Below are positions 29,107-38,021 of a DNA stretch of 48,064 bases, piece after piece. The notes beneath the pieces were generated by a model. It ran no database searches and was not told the DNA's origin. It was given only the letters and a program-made list of their open reading frames with translations. Position 1 is the first letter of the stretch, and every line of letters starts with the position of its first letter. This DNA comes from Methanospirillum lacunae (GTDB taxonomy: Archaea > Halobacteriota > Methanomicrobia > Methanomicrobiales > Methanospirillaceae), in contig NZ_QGMY01000010.1 of the NCBI RefSeq assembly GCF_003173355.1, positions 1 through 48,064 of the forward strand. Direction: 5' to 3'. The position numbers and the translations under genes are program-made.

Positions 29107-29784
29107 CTAATTTATCCTTTTTAAATATCCATCCGGAGCAACAGTTAATAATATTTTTTCTTCAATTTTTTTATCTATTTGAAATTTGGTGTTCTCTTTT
29201 AAAAATTCCCAGACTGCCGTTTTTGGATTATTACCTTTATCCCAAGGTCTATCTGGGAATGAGCCTTTAGGTAGATCCTCAATAGCTGTATCAAAAACGA
29301 CGCAATAACTTCCGAGAGTAACTAACGGTGAATATAACTCCAATTCTCGTAATACATGCTGATGTGTATGATTAGAATCAAGGGAAACCAATATTCTTCT
29401 GCAACCCTGGGCCATTTGAATGACTTTGTCAACGATTTCCTGACTAGTACTATCACCCTCTAACAACACGATTCGTTTATACATTGGATGTTTTTCAATT
29501 GCCTCACGGTTATGGGGTCTAATATCAATATCTATCCCTATGACTATGCCTTCTTCCCCAATTAATTCAAGCATTGAAGCCGAAAAAATAAGGGACCCCC
29601 CATGTGCAATACCGGTTTCAATTATTAAATCAGGCTTAATATTCCAGATAATCTCTTGCATTGCCATTATATCTTGAGGTATTTGAATTATCGGACGACC
29701 AAGCCATGTAAAATCGTATCCATACTTATTCTCGCTTATTGTCCTAAAATAATCTCGAGAAACTTCTAGTAAAGTTGGATCCAT
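29107..29784 (-). CDS. CmcI-family SAM methyltransferase (cephalosporin hydroxylase-like)
   Basis: A 225 aa protein of the CmcI family, whose characterised members include rhamnosyl O-methyltransferases of mycobacterial glycolipids as well as antibiotic tailoring enzymes. WLGRPIIQIPQDIMAMQEII (27-46) is typical of the N terminus. The SAM site is ETGIAHGGS (56-64), with GIDIDIRPHNR next. The acidic-histidine set SLDSNHTHQHV (134-144) is the likely metal or catalytic site, and the family's VFDTAIEDLPKGSFPDRPW follows. Its place in a glycan locus makes O-methylation of a sugar the likely job. Methylated terminal sugars often stop chain growth, which would suit an ABC-exported polymer. Confidence 0.82.
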   Translation of the reverse strand: MDPTLLEVSRDYFRTISENKYGYDFTWLGRPIIQIPQDIMAMQEIIWNIKPDLIIETGIAHGGSLIFSASMLELIGEEGIVIGIDIDIRPHNREAIEKHPMYKRIVLLEGDSTSQEIVDKVIQMAQGCRRILVSLDSNHTHQHVLRELELYSPLVTLGSYCVVFDTAIEDLPKGSFPDRPWDKGNNPKTAVWEFLKENTKFQIDKKIEEKILLTVAPDGYLKRIN

Positions 29785-29820
29785 AATATTCGTTGAATTA
29801 TTTTTTTTAAAACCATTTAG

Positions 29821-31008
29821 TTATACTTGTATAATTGGGCACTTTATATTTTTATCTCGAAGAATCTTTCTCATTTCTATGACGTAAGAACCAGTTGGGA
29901 TAATGATTACACTATAATTTGAAATCTTATCAAAAATTTTTAAGGGTAATATCTTTTTACCCATAATGGTATGTTTTTGTTTGCTCTCATCTTTATCAAT
30001 GATCCCAATGATATTACATGCTTGTAATTCACTCATTCCAAGAATTAACCCCATATAACTTGAAAATCCCCATATATATGTGGGTAGTTGGTTTTGCATA
30101 AGTTCTTGAATATCCTTGGAATTAGCAGAGTAAGACATTAAAACATTTGTAACTGTATCAGAAAGGGTAAAATCGGGTATTTTCTGCTGTTTTAATCCCT
30201 TTTTTATTACAATATAAATACATTCTCCTTTCCCAAACCCACCTTTTATAAATGTAGTTCCCTTGAGGATCAAATCAAATCCATTATTTTTTGCTAAATT
30301 CGTGAGGTGATGATAATCAAAATGGTTGATATGTTCATGAGAGAAATCAAATAATGGATAATTATTAAAGGATGGATAATTTTTAGCATTTGGGACTTCA
30401 AGATAAACGATGCCTTCTTCCCCTAAATTTTGACTAATATATTGCAATGCTAAATTTAAGTCAAAAATATGTTCCAATACATTTGAGGCTATAATAACAT
30501 CAAATTTTGTGGAAAAAAGAGAAATCTGTTGAAAAGAACCTTGAATCGTATTAATTCCATAATTATGGTTCAAGTAATCGACAAATTGAGGAAGCAATTC
30601 TAATGCATAGAGATTAGTATATCCTTGGTTTTTTAGATTAATTAATAATCCACCTTTTCCACAACCAATATCTAGGATTTTGGATGTGCTTGGTTTATAC
30701 GATTGAATCAGTTGGGTAATTATTTCATATCGTATCAATTCTTCTGGAATGATGGATCCACTTCCAATGCAATTCCCGGTGAAATTATATTCTTTTTGTG
30801 CATAATATCTTTCGTAATCCTCTTCTTTTGAATCGGTATCGTTAAAGAGAAAACCACAACTAACACAAGCTACTAAATTATTATTTCCATGAATTGGGCA
30901 ATCATCAAACTGAATATAATTTAATGGGATTATCAATTTTACATCATTGCTTTCACAGATTGGACACTTTCTAAAGGAATTCATATTAATATCACATACC
31001 AAATTCAT
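29821..31008 (-). CDS. Zinc-ribbon SAM methyltransferase with C-terminal Rossmann-like domain
   Basis: A 395 aa three-part protein. The N terminus has a zinc ribbon, C15-x-x-C18 and C48-x-x-C51. A SAM-binding domain follows, with KILDIGCGKGGLLINL and ASNVLEHIFDLNLALQ. The last ninety residues (from about 305) form a Rossmann-like domain, with YIWGFSSYMGLIL, IIGIIDKDESKQKHTIMGKK and SVIIIPTGSY. This architecture is that of sugar C-methyltransferases of the TylC3/NovU kind, although the domains are more diverged than in the 36241-37473 protein. The start may be the second methionine (residue 9). The C-terminal domain resembles the N terminus of the adjacent radical-SAM protein. Confidence 0.78.
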   Translation of the reverse strand: MNLVCDINMNSFRKCPICESNDVKLIIPLNYIQFDDCPIHGNNNLVACVSCGFLFNDTDSKEEDYERYYAQKEYNFTGNCIGSGSIIPEELIRYEIITQLIQSYKPSTSKILDIGCGKGGLLINLKNQGYTNLYALELLPQFVDYLNHNYGINTIQGSFQQISLFSTKFDVIIASNVLEHIFDLNLALQYISQNLGEEGIVYLEVPNAKNYPSFNNYPLFDFSHEHINHFDYHHLTNLAKNNGFDLILKGTTFIKGGFGKGECIYIVIKKGLKQQKIPDFTLSDTVTNVLMSYSANSKDIQELMQNQLPTYIWGFSSYMGLILGMSELQACNIIGIIDKDESKQKHTIMGKKILPLKIFDKISNYSVIIIPTGSYVIEMRKILRDKNIKCPIIQV

Positions 31009-31108
31009 TCACTATTTATTTTGGGACTTGTACCTGCTATTAATATATTTCCATCGGAAGGTAGTTTCTTCTCTAATGAAGAATTTGGAGGTAATTAATA
31101 GAATTTTG

Positions 31109-32365
31109 TTACTCATTGTGATCTATTAAAGGTTCATCAAAAACGGTTTGATAATATCTGTGATATCCTCTCTCCATACATTTTTTACATTTTATACTTT
31201 TTCTCCGAATAGATTCTATCTCTGATGCTGAAATCTTCATAAAATTTTCAGCAACAATTCCTTCTGAATAACAATTACAAAAAGCTACACTTAAATCAGA
31301 GGATATTCTCATTATTGAATAATATTCACATGGAAATGATTTGGATTCTAGTGCCAGTTCATGCGTTTTTTCGACACTATTCACTATCATCTGTTGTGCT
31401 GTTTTTATTTCATTGGGAACTTCTTTTCCTCGTAATATGTTATCTACCATCTCCAATGATAATATATTTGCATGAATTGGTCTGCATACAAAATTTAATT
31501 TCTCACACAAAATTCGAAACTTATAATAGTCCTGTATTCTATTCTTGTATAATAAGAAAAAAATTTCAATTGTTGTAGATAATTGATGTTTATCTTTAAG
31601 TTCTTTAAGTTTTAACAAATTTGAGTATAATGTTGTCCATTTTCCCCCTTGGTGTGTAATCTCATAATTATCTCCCCACCCTGAAACTGAGATCCGAATC
31701 CATGTAGGCTCCGCAAGAATAGTTTTTGTAATATCCCCTGATATTGCTAAATTTGTAGAAATACCACATCCAATATTATTTTCATTACAAATGCGGATAA
31801 ATTTATCAATATCTGGGTTTAAGAGTGGTTCACCTAAACCAAATAAATCGATTGTTCCAACAAAGGGATCCTCTGCTAATATCTTTTTTAACAGTTGTCC
31901 AAATGTTTTTACAGACATATTACATGGTTTACGCAAACTCTTTGTAATCCCAAACGAGCAAGAAATACAGGATAAATTACAATAATTTGTTGGTTGAATT
32001 AGGTACTCAAATTTTTGAATAGTAGAAAGATTATAAAAGTCTTCCCCCTCAATTAAACCTGCATTTTTGCAAATTTGGGTTATTTCAGGACCGAAAGAAC
32101 GGGTAGTGATTATTATAAACGATTTATGCTTTTCATATTGAGAATTAAAAAAGACATCTGGTGTATAGCACCGTTCATGATAAATATCCTCATTAACCAA
32201 AGGTGAACTATCGATATACCCTACAAATTTTAAATTATTTCTTACTAATACCTTTTTAATTCCCAATCCTGCATTTCGTGCTCCCCAAAGATAGATGTTT
32301 TTATCTTTAAGCTGTTGAAAGGCTTCTGAAAATTTTATAGTATCATGATTTTGATTATTTATCAT
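31109..32365 (-). CDS. Radical SAM protein with N-terminal Rossmann-like domain and SPASM-like cysteines
   Basis: A 418 aa protein. Residues 20-115 form a Rossmann-like domain: NIYLWGARNAGLGIKKVL, FVGYIDSSP and KSFIIITTRSFGPEITQI. A radical SAM domain follows, with C129-x3-C133-x2-C136 in YCNLSCISC and the later FGLGEPLLNPDI. Near the C terminus, cysteines C346, C363, C365, C393 and C396 look like a SPASM auxiliary iron-sulfur site. The N-terminal domain resembles the ones ending two C-methyltransferases in this window, which probably contact the nucleotide sugar. A radical modification of an activated sugar, such as epimerisation, oxidation or dehydration, is my inference. It lies 13 bases from the next radical SAM gene. 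No characterised homologue is recognised. Confidence 0.8.
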   Translation of the reverse strand: MINNQNHDTIKFSEAFQQLKDKNIYLWGARNAGLGIKKVLVRNNLKFVGYIDSSPLVNEDIYHERCYTPDVFFNSQYEKHKSFIIITTRSFGPEITQICKNAGLIEGEDFYNLSTIQKFEYLIQPTNYCNLSCISCSFGITKSLRKPCNMSVKTFGQLLKKILAEDPFVGTIDLFGLGEPLLNPDIDKFIRICNENNIGCGISTNLAISGDITKTILAEPTWIRISVSGWGDNYEITHQGGKWTTLYSNLLKLKELKDKHQLSTTIEIFFLLYKNRIQDYYKFRILCEKLNFVCRPIHANILSLEMVDNILRGKEVPNEIKTAQQMIVNSVEKTHELALESKSFPCEYYSIMRISSDLSVAFCNCYSEGIVAENFMKISASEIESIRRKSIKCKKCMERGYHRYYQTVFDEPLIDHNE

Positions 32366-32378
32366 TAAAATCCCGGCT

Positions 32379-33800
32379 TTAATTTATGATATTATTAATT
32401 CGTTTCGCTCGTTCGCTATAATATTTCATACTGTTAAATTTTTCCCGATACTTAATAAGGTCCTCTATACTCATAGCATAAGGTTTGATATAAAATTCAT
32501 TGTGATTATCCGCATTAAATTGAATATCCCCTTTCCAAAAGTCATTTGAGGAATATGTAGAAATTAGGCATCCCCCGGTTTCAGCACGAAAATATAGGTC
32601 TGTTTCAGGAAATGGAATTAAATTTGCTACATAGTTCATATCCAGTTTGAGTTCTTTCATTAATTGAATTGTGTCCTCTAATGTAGATGTGGTTTCTTCC
32701 GGAAATCCCATAATAAATAAACCAAATGTGAATATATCATACTTTTTACATAGTTTTGAGGCCTCCTGAATATTCTTGCGTGACACTTTTTTTCCAATAA
32801 CATGTTCACGAATGTAATCATTTCCATGCTCTATAGGTAGTTTTACCATTACACAACCTGCTTTAGATAAAGCTTCAACGACTTCTTCTTGTATATTTCC
32901 AAGATATATCCCGTTGGTAAGAGAAAACTGAATATCCAGGCCTCTATTTAAAATTTCCTGACAAATATTAAGGACATGATTCCTATTCACAGTTAAATTA
33001 TCATCAATAAATTCAAAATATCGTTGTCGGTAACGATTATACAATAATTCTATCTCATCAACAACTAATTTAGGGCTTCGTAATCGTAATTTACCTCCCA
33101 TAAATTTTTTTACCGAACAAAAAGAGCATGAAAAGGGACAGCCTCTAGAAGATAAAATGGGAACGACAAGGTTAATGTTTTGATTTTTCGGATTCCAATA
33201 TGATGAATGATCGGAATAATAATTCTCCAACTGAATTAAATTCCATAATGGAATTCCATAATCATCAAGATTTAACGAGAAAAAATTCCGAGAATTTATT
33301 ATTATTTTGGATCTTTCTCTTAAAGCCAAGGCATCAATCTTCTTAATATTATCAATATCATTTACCTGCAGAGATGATGCTAATTCAGCCATTGTTTCCT
33401 CACCTTCTCCAAGACAGATATAAGATATTTCAGGGCAATTATTCAAGATATCGTAGGCAAAATATGTTGGGTGTAACCCTCCGGTAGAGATCGGGATTTC
33501 TGGGTATGTGTTATACAGGATTTTTGCAGTCTCCCGAACCCATAAAAATTTCATGGAATCAAAACAATTCAACCCTATGAGTCCCGGCCTTTTGAGATGA
33601 ATCTCTTTTTCAATTACATCAGCAAAAAACTCCGGTGGTGAAATATTATCGGGGATATGCAGTATTGAAAAATCAATGATGATTGGGTTATGCCCTTTTT
33701 TTTGTAAATATGATGCAATATATAATATCCCCACTGGAATGGTTTCTTTATTATTTCGAACCTCCTGGGTCCTGGGAAAAGAAACAAGAATTACATTCAT
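32379..33800 (-). CDS. B12-binding-domain radical SAM protein
   Basis: A 473 aa protein. The N-terminal 150 residues form a cobalamin-binding-type domain: VGILYIASYLQKKGHNPIII, LIGLNCFDSM, STGGLHPTYFA and CLGEGEETM. The radical SAM cluster site is C221-x3-C225-x2-C228 in SSRGCPFSCSFCSVKKF. FIDDNLTVNR and IMGFPEETTSTLEDTIQLM complete the TIM-barrel motifs. This architecture covers C- and P-methylases, ring-contraction enzymes and others. In a locus with two conventional sugar C-methyltransferases, methylation of an unactivated sugar carbon or another radical rearrangement is plausible, but unproved. The gene overlaps the upstream glycosyltransferase by four bases and precedes the second radical SAM gene, suggesting they act together. 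Confidence 0.85.
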   Translation of the reverse strand: MNVILVSFPRTQEVRNNKETIPVGILYIASYLQKKGHNPIIIDFSILHIPDNISPPEFFADVIEKEIHLKRPGLIGLNCFDSMKFLWVRETAKILYNTYPEIPISTGGLHPTYFAYDILNNCPEISYICLGEGEETMAELASSLQVNDIDNIKKIDALALRERSKIIINSRNFFSLNLDDYGIPLWNLIQLENYYSDHSSYWNPKNQNINLVVPILSSRGCPFSCSFCSVKKFMGGKLRLRSPKLVVDEIELLYNRYRQRYFEFIDDNLTVNRNHVLNICQEILNRGLDIQFSLTNGIYLGNIQEEVVEALSKAGCVMVKLPIEHGNDYIREHVIGKKVSRKNIQEASKLCKKYDIFTFGLFIMGFPEETTSTLEDTIQLMKELKLDMNYVANLIPFPETDLYFRAETGGCLISTYSSNDFWKGDIQFNADNHNEFYIKPYAMSIEDLIKYREKFNSMKYYSERAKRINNIIN

Positions 33801-35155
33801 AAATTATTTTTTCCCTTACAAATTGAATTAGTTAAATCACACAAAGTTTTCAGTTGCATATCATCAGGAAAAAAGGAGAAATAATGAAAAACACTCCCCT
33901 TTGATGGACTACAAAAAATCGGAGACATAGACTCTGTAATACCTAAAGTATGAATATCTCTATTATTTGGAAGTGATAATAAATTAGAATAGAGATGGGA
34001 TATTTTTGTTTCACCTAATGATAATAAAAATAATTTACATCCCATATTAGGGTGGTTTATAGGATTATTATTTGAATCTTTAAGAACATGGTTTTTTTGA
34101 GGTATTTTTAATAATTCGCGATATATCTTATGCCAGCGATTCCGAGTTTTTTTAATACTCATCTTATGAATAACTTGATCTATGGCATATTCTGCCATTT
34201 TTTGCCTGATATTTGGATTATAGTAAAGGAATTCAATAGCCTTTTGATATTCCTCAATGGTGGATGCAACAATACCTGATTTATATTGTTCAACAATAAA
34301 TCGTTCAGGGCCATTATCAAGAACCACAGGGACAACTCCACATGCCATTGCTTCTATAAGAACTTGCTCACCCGTTCCATAATTTTCTTTGCACAAGGGG
34401 TAACCAAATACATCAAGTTTTGACAAAATTGGTTTAATATTTTTTAGGGGTCCTGTAAAATCAAATATATTCAGGTACCCTTTATCATCTGCTTCTTTTT
34501 GCAGATGATTATGGTCATCTCCCCCGCAAACAATAAATTTTTTATCTGGAATTTGAATAGAATAACATATTTCTAAAAAATCGCGATGCATTTTTGAATA
34601 AGAAACAGTTCCAATATATCCGATATTAAAAAATGAATGATCTAAATGATGAACTCCTTCAACATGTTCATATCCTGCGGTTTCAAAAACAAGTTTTAAG
34701 TTTTTTTCTCTCCACTCTACAGTTTGTCTTTTGATGGCATCTGAGGATAAACTATATTCTGTAGATATTACAAAAAAGTCTGGATAAAGTAAAACCTGAT
34801 CTGTGAAAATGTTTGGTGGATGATGACCATTTACATGAGACCATATCACAGCTCTAAATTGGGGAAAAGAATCGATAGATAAAAATCGATATAGTAATGG
34901 ATGATTCCAGAAATGAATATGCACAATATCAGTTTCTTTTATTTTGCTTTCTAACAACTGATAATCGGTAATCCCATTCTCAAATAATTCGATTCCAAAT
35001 TTTTTAGACCATTCTTTTGTATCGTTGTTTGCATAATCAAGGCAGATTAATTGATGAAAAAAATCTTCTTGTTCATGAGATGATCCAATAAAATTACGTA
35101 GAACACGCCCAACACCTCCTCCCATGTGAGGAACAATATGTAATATTTTGTACAT
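33797..35155 (-). CDS. GT4 glycosyltransferase with C-terminal extension
   Basis: A 452 aa GT-B enzyme. It begins YKILHIVPHMGGGVGRVLRN, a clear GT4 start, with IVHIHFWNHPLLYRFL in the acceptor domain. The donor domain has GYIGTVSYSKMHRDFLE and LCKENYGTGEQVLIEAMACG with the E-x7-E site. The GT part ends near residue 375. About 75 further residues (from MGCKLFLLSLGETKIS) are unlike a GT4 domain and unexplained. ATG 35155 has an AGGA box ten bases upstream. The stop overlaps the B12-radical SAM gene by four bases. The link to the radical SAM genes suggests this enzyme uses the sugar they modify. Confidence 0.82.
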   Translation of the reverse strand: MYKILHIVPHMGGGVGRVLRNFIGSSHEQEDFFHQLICLDYANNDTKEWSKKFGIELFENGITDYQLLESKIKETDIVHIHFWNHPLLYRFLSIDSFPQFRAVIWSHVNGHHPPNIFTDQVLLYPDFFVISTEYSLSSDAIKRQTVEWREKNLKLVFETAGYEHVEGVHHLDHSFFNIGYIGTVSYSKMHRDFLEICYSIQIPDKKFIVCGGDDHNHLQKEADDKGYLNIFDFTGPLKNIKPILSKLDVFGYPLCKENYGTGEQVLIEAMACGVVPVVLDNGPERFIVEQYKSGIVASTIEEYQKAIEFLYYNPNIRQKMAEYAIDQVIHKMSIKKTRNRWHKIYRELLKIPQKNHVLKDSNNNPINHPNMGCKLFLLSLGETKISHLYSNLLSLPNNRDIHTLGITESMSPIFCSPSKGSVFHYFSFFPDDMQLKTLCDLTNSICKGKNNL

Positions 35156-35276
35156 TTTAGTTATCCTTTATTACCGTGGCCCATTTGATGAATTGTTGGA
35201 GAAACAAGATTTGGGTAATATTAATCTACAAAATGGTCTTGAATTTAGAAATATTATTTGATTATTATCAATCCAA

Positions 35277-36164
35277 TCATTTTTTTTCCCTCAAGAAATT
35301 CTCATCATTTTTCAATAGAAGATTATGTATTTTTTTCCCCTCCCCCCAAAAAGCCATTGGTTCATATTCTTGGTAAGGAAAATAACCTAGATTTAGGTTT
35401 AATCCAGATCCATGTGAGAGAATATATTCCTCCACTAATCGTCGAATGGAAATTGGATTCCCACTACAACAATTTATCACTCCATTACATTCTGGATGTT
35501 CTGCAACCAATGCAATTCGGTGGGCTACTTCCTCCACGGGAAGATAATCGCGTAGTTGCTCACCACCTGACATATTAAATATGTCATCTTTATGATCTAA
35601 TGCTGAATTAAGCTGAGCAAAAAGGCTATTTGGATTTTGGCCAGTTCCGTAAGTGTAAAAGAGACGGACCCATTGAAGTGTGAAGGAAATATTTTGTTGA
35701 TATATTTGTAAAAATTTACGTAGTGTGTCTTTCGCTATCCCATACGAAGTAATAGGTTCAGTATGGGTTTCTTCAGATAACTTTCCATATTGCATACCAT
35801 ATTCCAAACATGTTCCAGCAACTAAGACCTGTTTTACTCCAGATTTTACCATCTTTATAATAAAATGGTAACTCGCAGGAAGATTTTCCTCATAATGGAA
35901 CATTGCATGATAATTCGGAAGACCAGCCCAGGCCAAATGAATCAAGATTTCTGGTTCTCCGAACAACTCTCTTATATTTAAGTTTGGATCTTGCATATCA
36001 GCAATAACAAATTTAACCTTCCCCCACCAAGAAAGTAGTTCTGCCTTTTTCTGATGACGCGAAAAAGCGATGACGTTATGCCCTTTATTATGGAGTTCAT
36101 TAACGACATGATGGCCAATAAACCCTGTGGCTCCAGTAACCAATATAGTTTTCTTTTTACTCAT
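35277..36164 (-). CDS. NAD(P)-dependent sugar 4-ketoreductase/epimerase (SDR)
   Basis: A 295 aa extended SDR. The cofactor site ILVTGATGFIGHH lies near residues 7-19. The catalytic serine or threonine is in VLVAGTCLEYGMQYG, and SYGIAKDTLRKF supplies the Y-x3-K pair. LYFYTYGTGQNP-like LFYTYGTGQNPNSLF follows, then the C-terminal RDYLPVEEVA block. It resembles CDP-abequose/paratose/tyvelose-type and RmlD-type reductases. It is the last gene of the CDP-sugar group, 76 bases after the C-methyltransferase, which fits a final 4-keto reduction. The stereochemistry cannot be read from the sequence. Confidence 0.78.
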   Translation of the reverse strand: MSKKKTILVTGATGFIGHHVVNELHNKGHNVIAFSRHQKKAELLSWWGKVKFVIADMQDPNLNIRELFGEPEILIHLAWAGLPNYHAMFHYEENLPASYHFIIKMVKSGVKQVLVAGTCLEYGMQYGKLSEETHTEPITSYGIAKDTLRKFLQIYQQNISFTLQWVRLFYTYGTGQNPNSLFAQLNSALDHKDDIFNMSGGEQLRDYLPVEEVAHRIALVAEHPECNGVINCCSGNPISIRRLVEEYILSHGSGLNLNLGYFPYQEYEPMAFWGEGKKIHNLLLKNDENFLREKK

Positions 36165-36240
36165 TATTTGAGCCCATTTTTATCCACAATGATTTCCAAT
36201 TAACGTCCGATTAATTACTCCAATAATTGTCGTCGCTCTC

Positions 36241-37473
36241 TCATCTTAATATTGTGATAGAGGGGATTGGGGCGACTAAAATTCCACCCCATTCTGATAT
36301 ATATTTCAAGTTAGAAGAAATTTCGCTGGAGATATTCCAGGGAAATACTATCACAACATCCGGTTTATCCTCTTTAATCCTATTAGGATGATATATTGGA
36401 ATATGTGATCCAGGAAGAAAAAAACCCTGTTTATGTGGCGAAGCATCAACTACATATCTGATAAGATTGGTTCCTTTAATACCGCAGGCATTAAGTAATG
36501 TATTTCCTTTCGCAGCAGCTCCATATCCTATTACTAATTTCCCGTCTTGTTTTTTTTCAAGCAGAAAACTCATAAACTTTTCCGTAATTTCTTCGACTTT
36601 CTTTTGAAAATCAATATATCGTTCAGAAGTATTTAAACCATACTTTTTTTCTTCAGCAATACAATCAGTAACAGTTTTATTGCATGGATATCTTTTTGAT
36701 TCTGCATGACATGCATAAATTCTCAATGATCCACCATGAGTGGGTAATCTTTCAATATCATAGATTCGAAGACGATGTCGGGAGAAGAGTTCTAGTACTG
36801 TCATCAATGAAAGATAAGAATAATGTTCATGGTAGATAGTATCAAATTGGACTTTCCTCAATAACTCCAAAATGTGTGGAAATTCCATTGTGATGGTTCC
36901 TTCTGGTGATAAAATCAATTTAAGACTCTCAACAAACCCGTTGATGTCAGGTACGTGAGCAAGAACGTTATTACCGATAACCAAATCTTGAGTACCATTT
37001 TTATCAATAATTTCTTGAGCAACCCGAATCGAAAAAAAATCCCGAATCGTTTCAATACCTCGCTCCTCTGCAGATTCAGCCGGCCCTGTCGCTGGATCTA
37101 CTCCGATACAGGGAATACCATTCTCCACAAAAAATTGAAGCAGATACCCATCATTAGATGCTATCTCAAGTACCTTTGACTTTTGATGAAGCCCCAAACG
37201 AGGAATGATCATAGAGACGTATTCATATGCGTGATTTACCCAGGATATTGAATATGAGCTGAAATAACGGTAATCCCTTGAGAATATATCTATTGCTTGC
37301 TTATATTGATCAATCTGCATCAACCAACATGACTCACAAACCAGAACTCTTAACGGATAGTAGATCTCAGGTAAGTTGAGCTCTTTTGAGGATAAGTAAC
37401 CATTCGAAGGAGGAGCATGATTGAGATCGCAGACAATACGCGAAATTGGGGAACCACACAACCTGCAATTCAT
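36241..37473 (-). CDS. Sugar-nucleotide C-methyltransferase (TylC3/NovU-like)
   Basis: A 410 aa protein of the C-methyltransferase family that adds a methyl group to C3 of 4-keto-6-deoxy nucleotide sugars. The N-terminal zinc site is C3-x-x-C6 and C46-x-x-C49. The SAM motif is VLEIASNDGYLLQFF, and HEHYSYLSLMTVLELF is the usual active-site region with a histidine pair. The C-terminal third starts VIGYGAAAKGNTLLNAC and ends with a VDASPHKQGFFLPGSHIPI block, the family's Rossmann-like domain. It overlaps the 3,5-epimerase gene by four bases. In this gene order it probably makes a CDP-3-C-methyl-6-deoxyhexose. Confidence 0.88.
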   Translation of the reverse strand: MNCRLCGSPISRIVCDLNHAPPSNGYLSSKELNLPEIYYPLRVLVCESCWLMQIDQYKQAIDIFSRDYRYFSSYSISWVNHAYEYVSMIIPRLGLHQKSKVLEIASNDGYLLQFFVENGIPCIGVDPATGPAESAEERGIETIRDFFSIRVAQEIIDKNGTQDLVIGNNVLAHVPDINGFVESLKLILSPEGTITMEFPHILELLRKVQFDTIYHEHYSYLSLMTVLELFSRHRLRIYDIERLPTHGGSLRIYACHAESKRYPCNKTVTDCIAEEKKYGLNTSERYIDFQKKVEEITEKFMSFLLEKKQDGKLVIGYGAAAKGNTLLNACGIKGTNLIRYVVDASPHKQGFFLPGSHIPIYHPNRIKEDKPDVVIVFPWNISSEISSNLKYISEWGGILVAPIPSITILR

Positions 37474-38021
37474 AAAATTACCCCCAAAAAGTCGCTGTTA
37501 ATATACTGGTGATTTAGATCCCGCTCTGAAATTTCTCCAATTTGAATCGGCCACTTAATTGCAATTTTTGGATCCATAACTGAAAGGCCGTCCTCACATT
37601 CTGGTGAATAATAATTGGTATGAAAATATAGGAGCTCTGAATTGCTTGATAAAACTTGGAACCCATGAGCACACCCCTCAGGAATGACAATCATTTTGTG
37701 TTCCTCTTCTGATAGAATAACCCCAAACCACTTCAAAAATGTTGGCGAGTTCGTCCTGATATCGACCACTACGTCAAATACCTTTCCCCTGATGCACTGA
37801 ATTAGCTTCATCTCAGCTTTTGGAGGATACTGAAAATGCAGACCGCGTATAGTACCAGATGTTCGGGTATAAGAGTGGTTAATCTGAGCAATATGACGGT
37901 TACCCATAATCTTTACAAGTTCTTCTGCACAATAAAGACGTGAAAACCATCCCCGTTCATCTGATATGCGTTGTAATTCTACAATAAAAACGCCGGAAAT
38001 TGATGTCTCTATAAAGATCAT
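37470..38021 (-). CDS. RmlC-like sugar 3,5-epimerase
   Basis: A 183 aa cupin of the dTDP-4-dehydrorhamnose 3,5-epimerase family. It has DERGWFSRLYCAEEL, HSYTRTSGTIRGLHFQYPP with the catalytic histidine, KAEMKLIQCIRGKVFDVVVD with the conserved lysine, PEGCAHGFQVLS, and LLYFHTNYYSPECEDGL in place of the usual LYKTTDYYAP. The family normally acts on 4-keto-6-deoxy sugars. Sitting between CDP-glucose dehydratase and a C-methyltransferase, it probably epimerises CDP-4-keto-6-deoxyglucose at C3 and/or C5 before or after methylation. In related clusters this enzyme is needed to reach the right isomer. It overlaps both neighbours by four bases. Confidence 0.85.
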   Translation of the reverse strand: MIFIETSISGVFIVELQRISDERGWFSRLYCAEELVKIMGNRHIAQINHSYTRTSGTIRGLHFQYPPKAEMKLIQCIRGKVFDVVVDIRTNSPTFLKWFGVILSEEEHKMIVIPEGCAHGFQVLSSNSELLYFHTNYYSPECEDGLSVMDPKIAIKWPIQIGEISERDLNHQYINSDFLGVIL

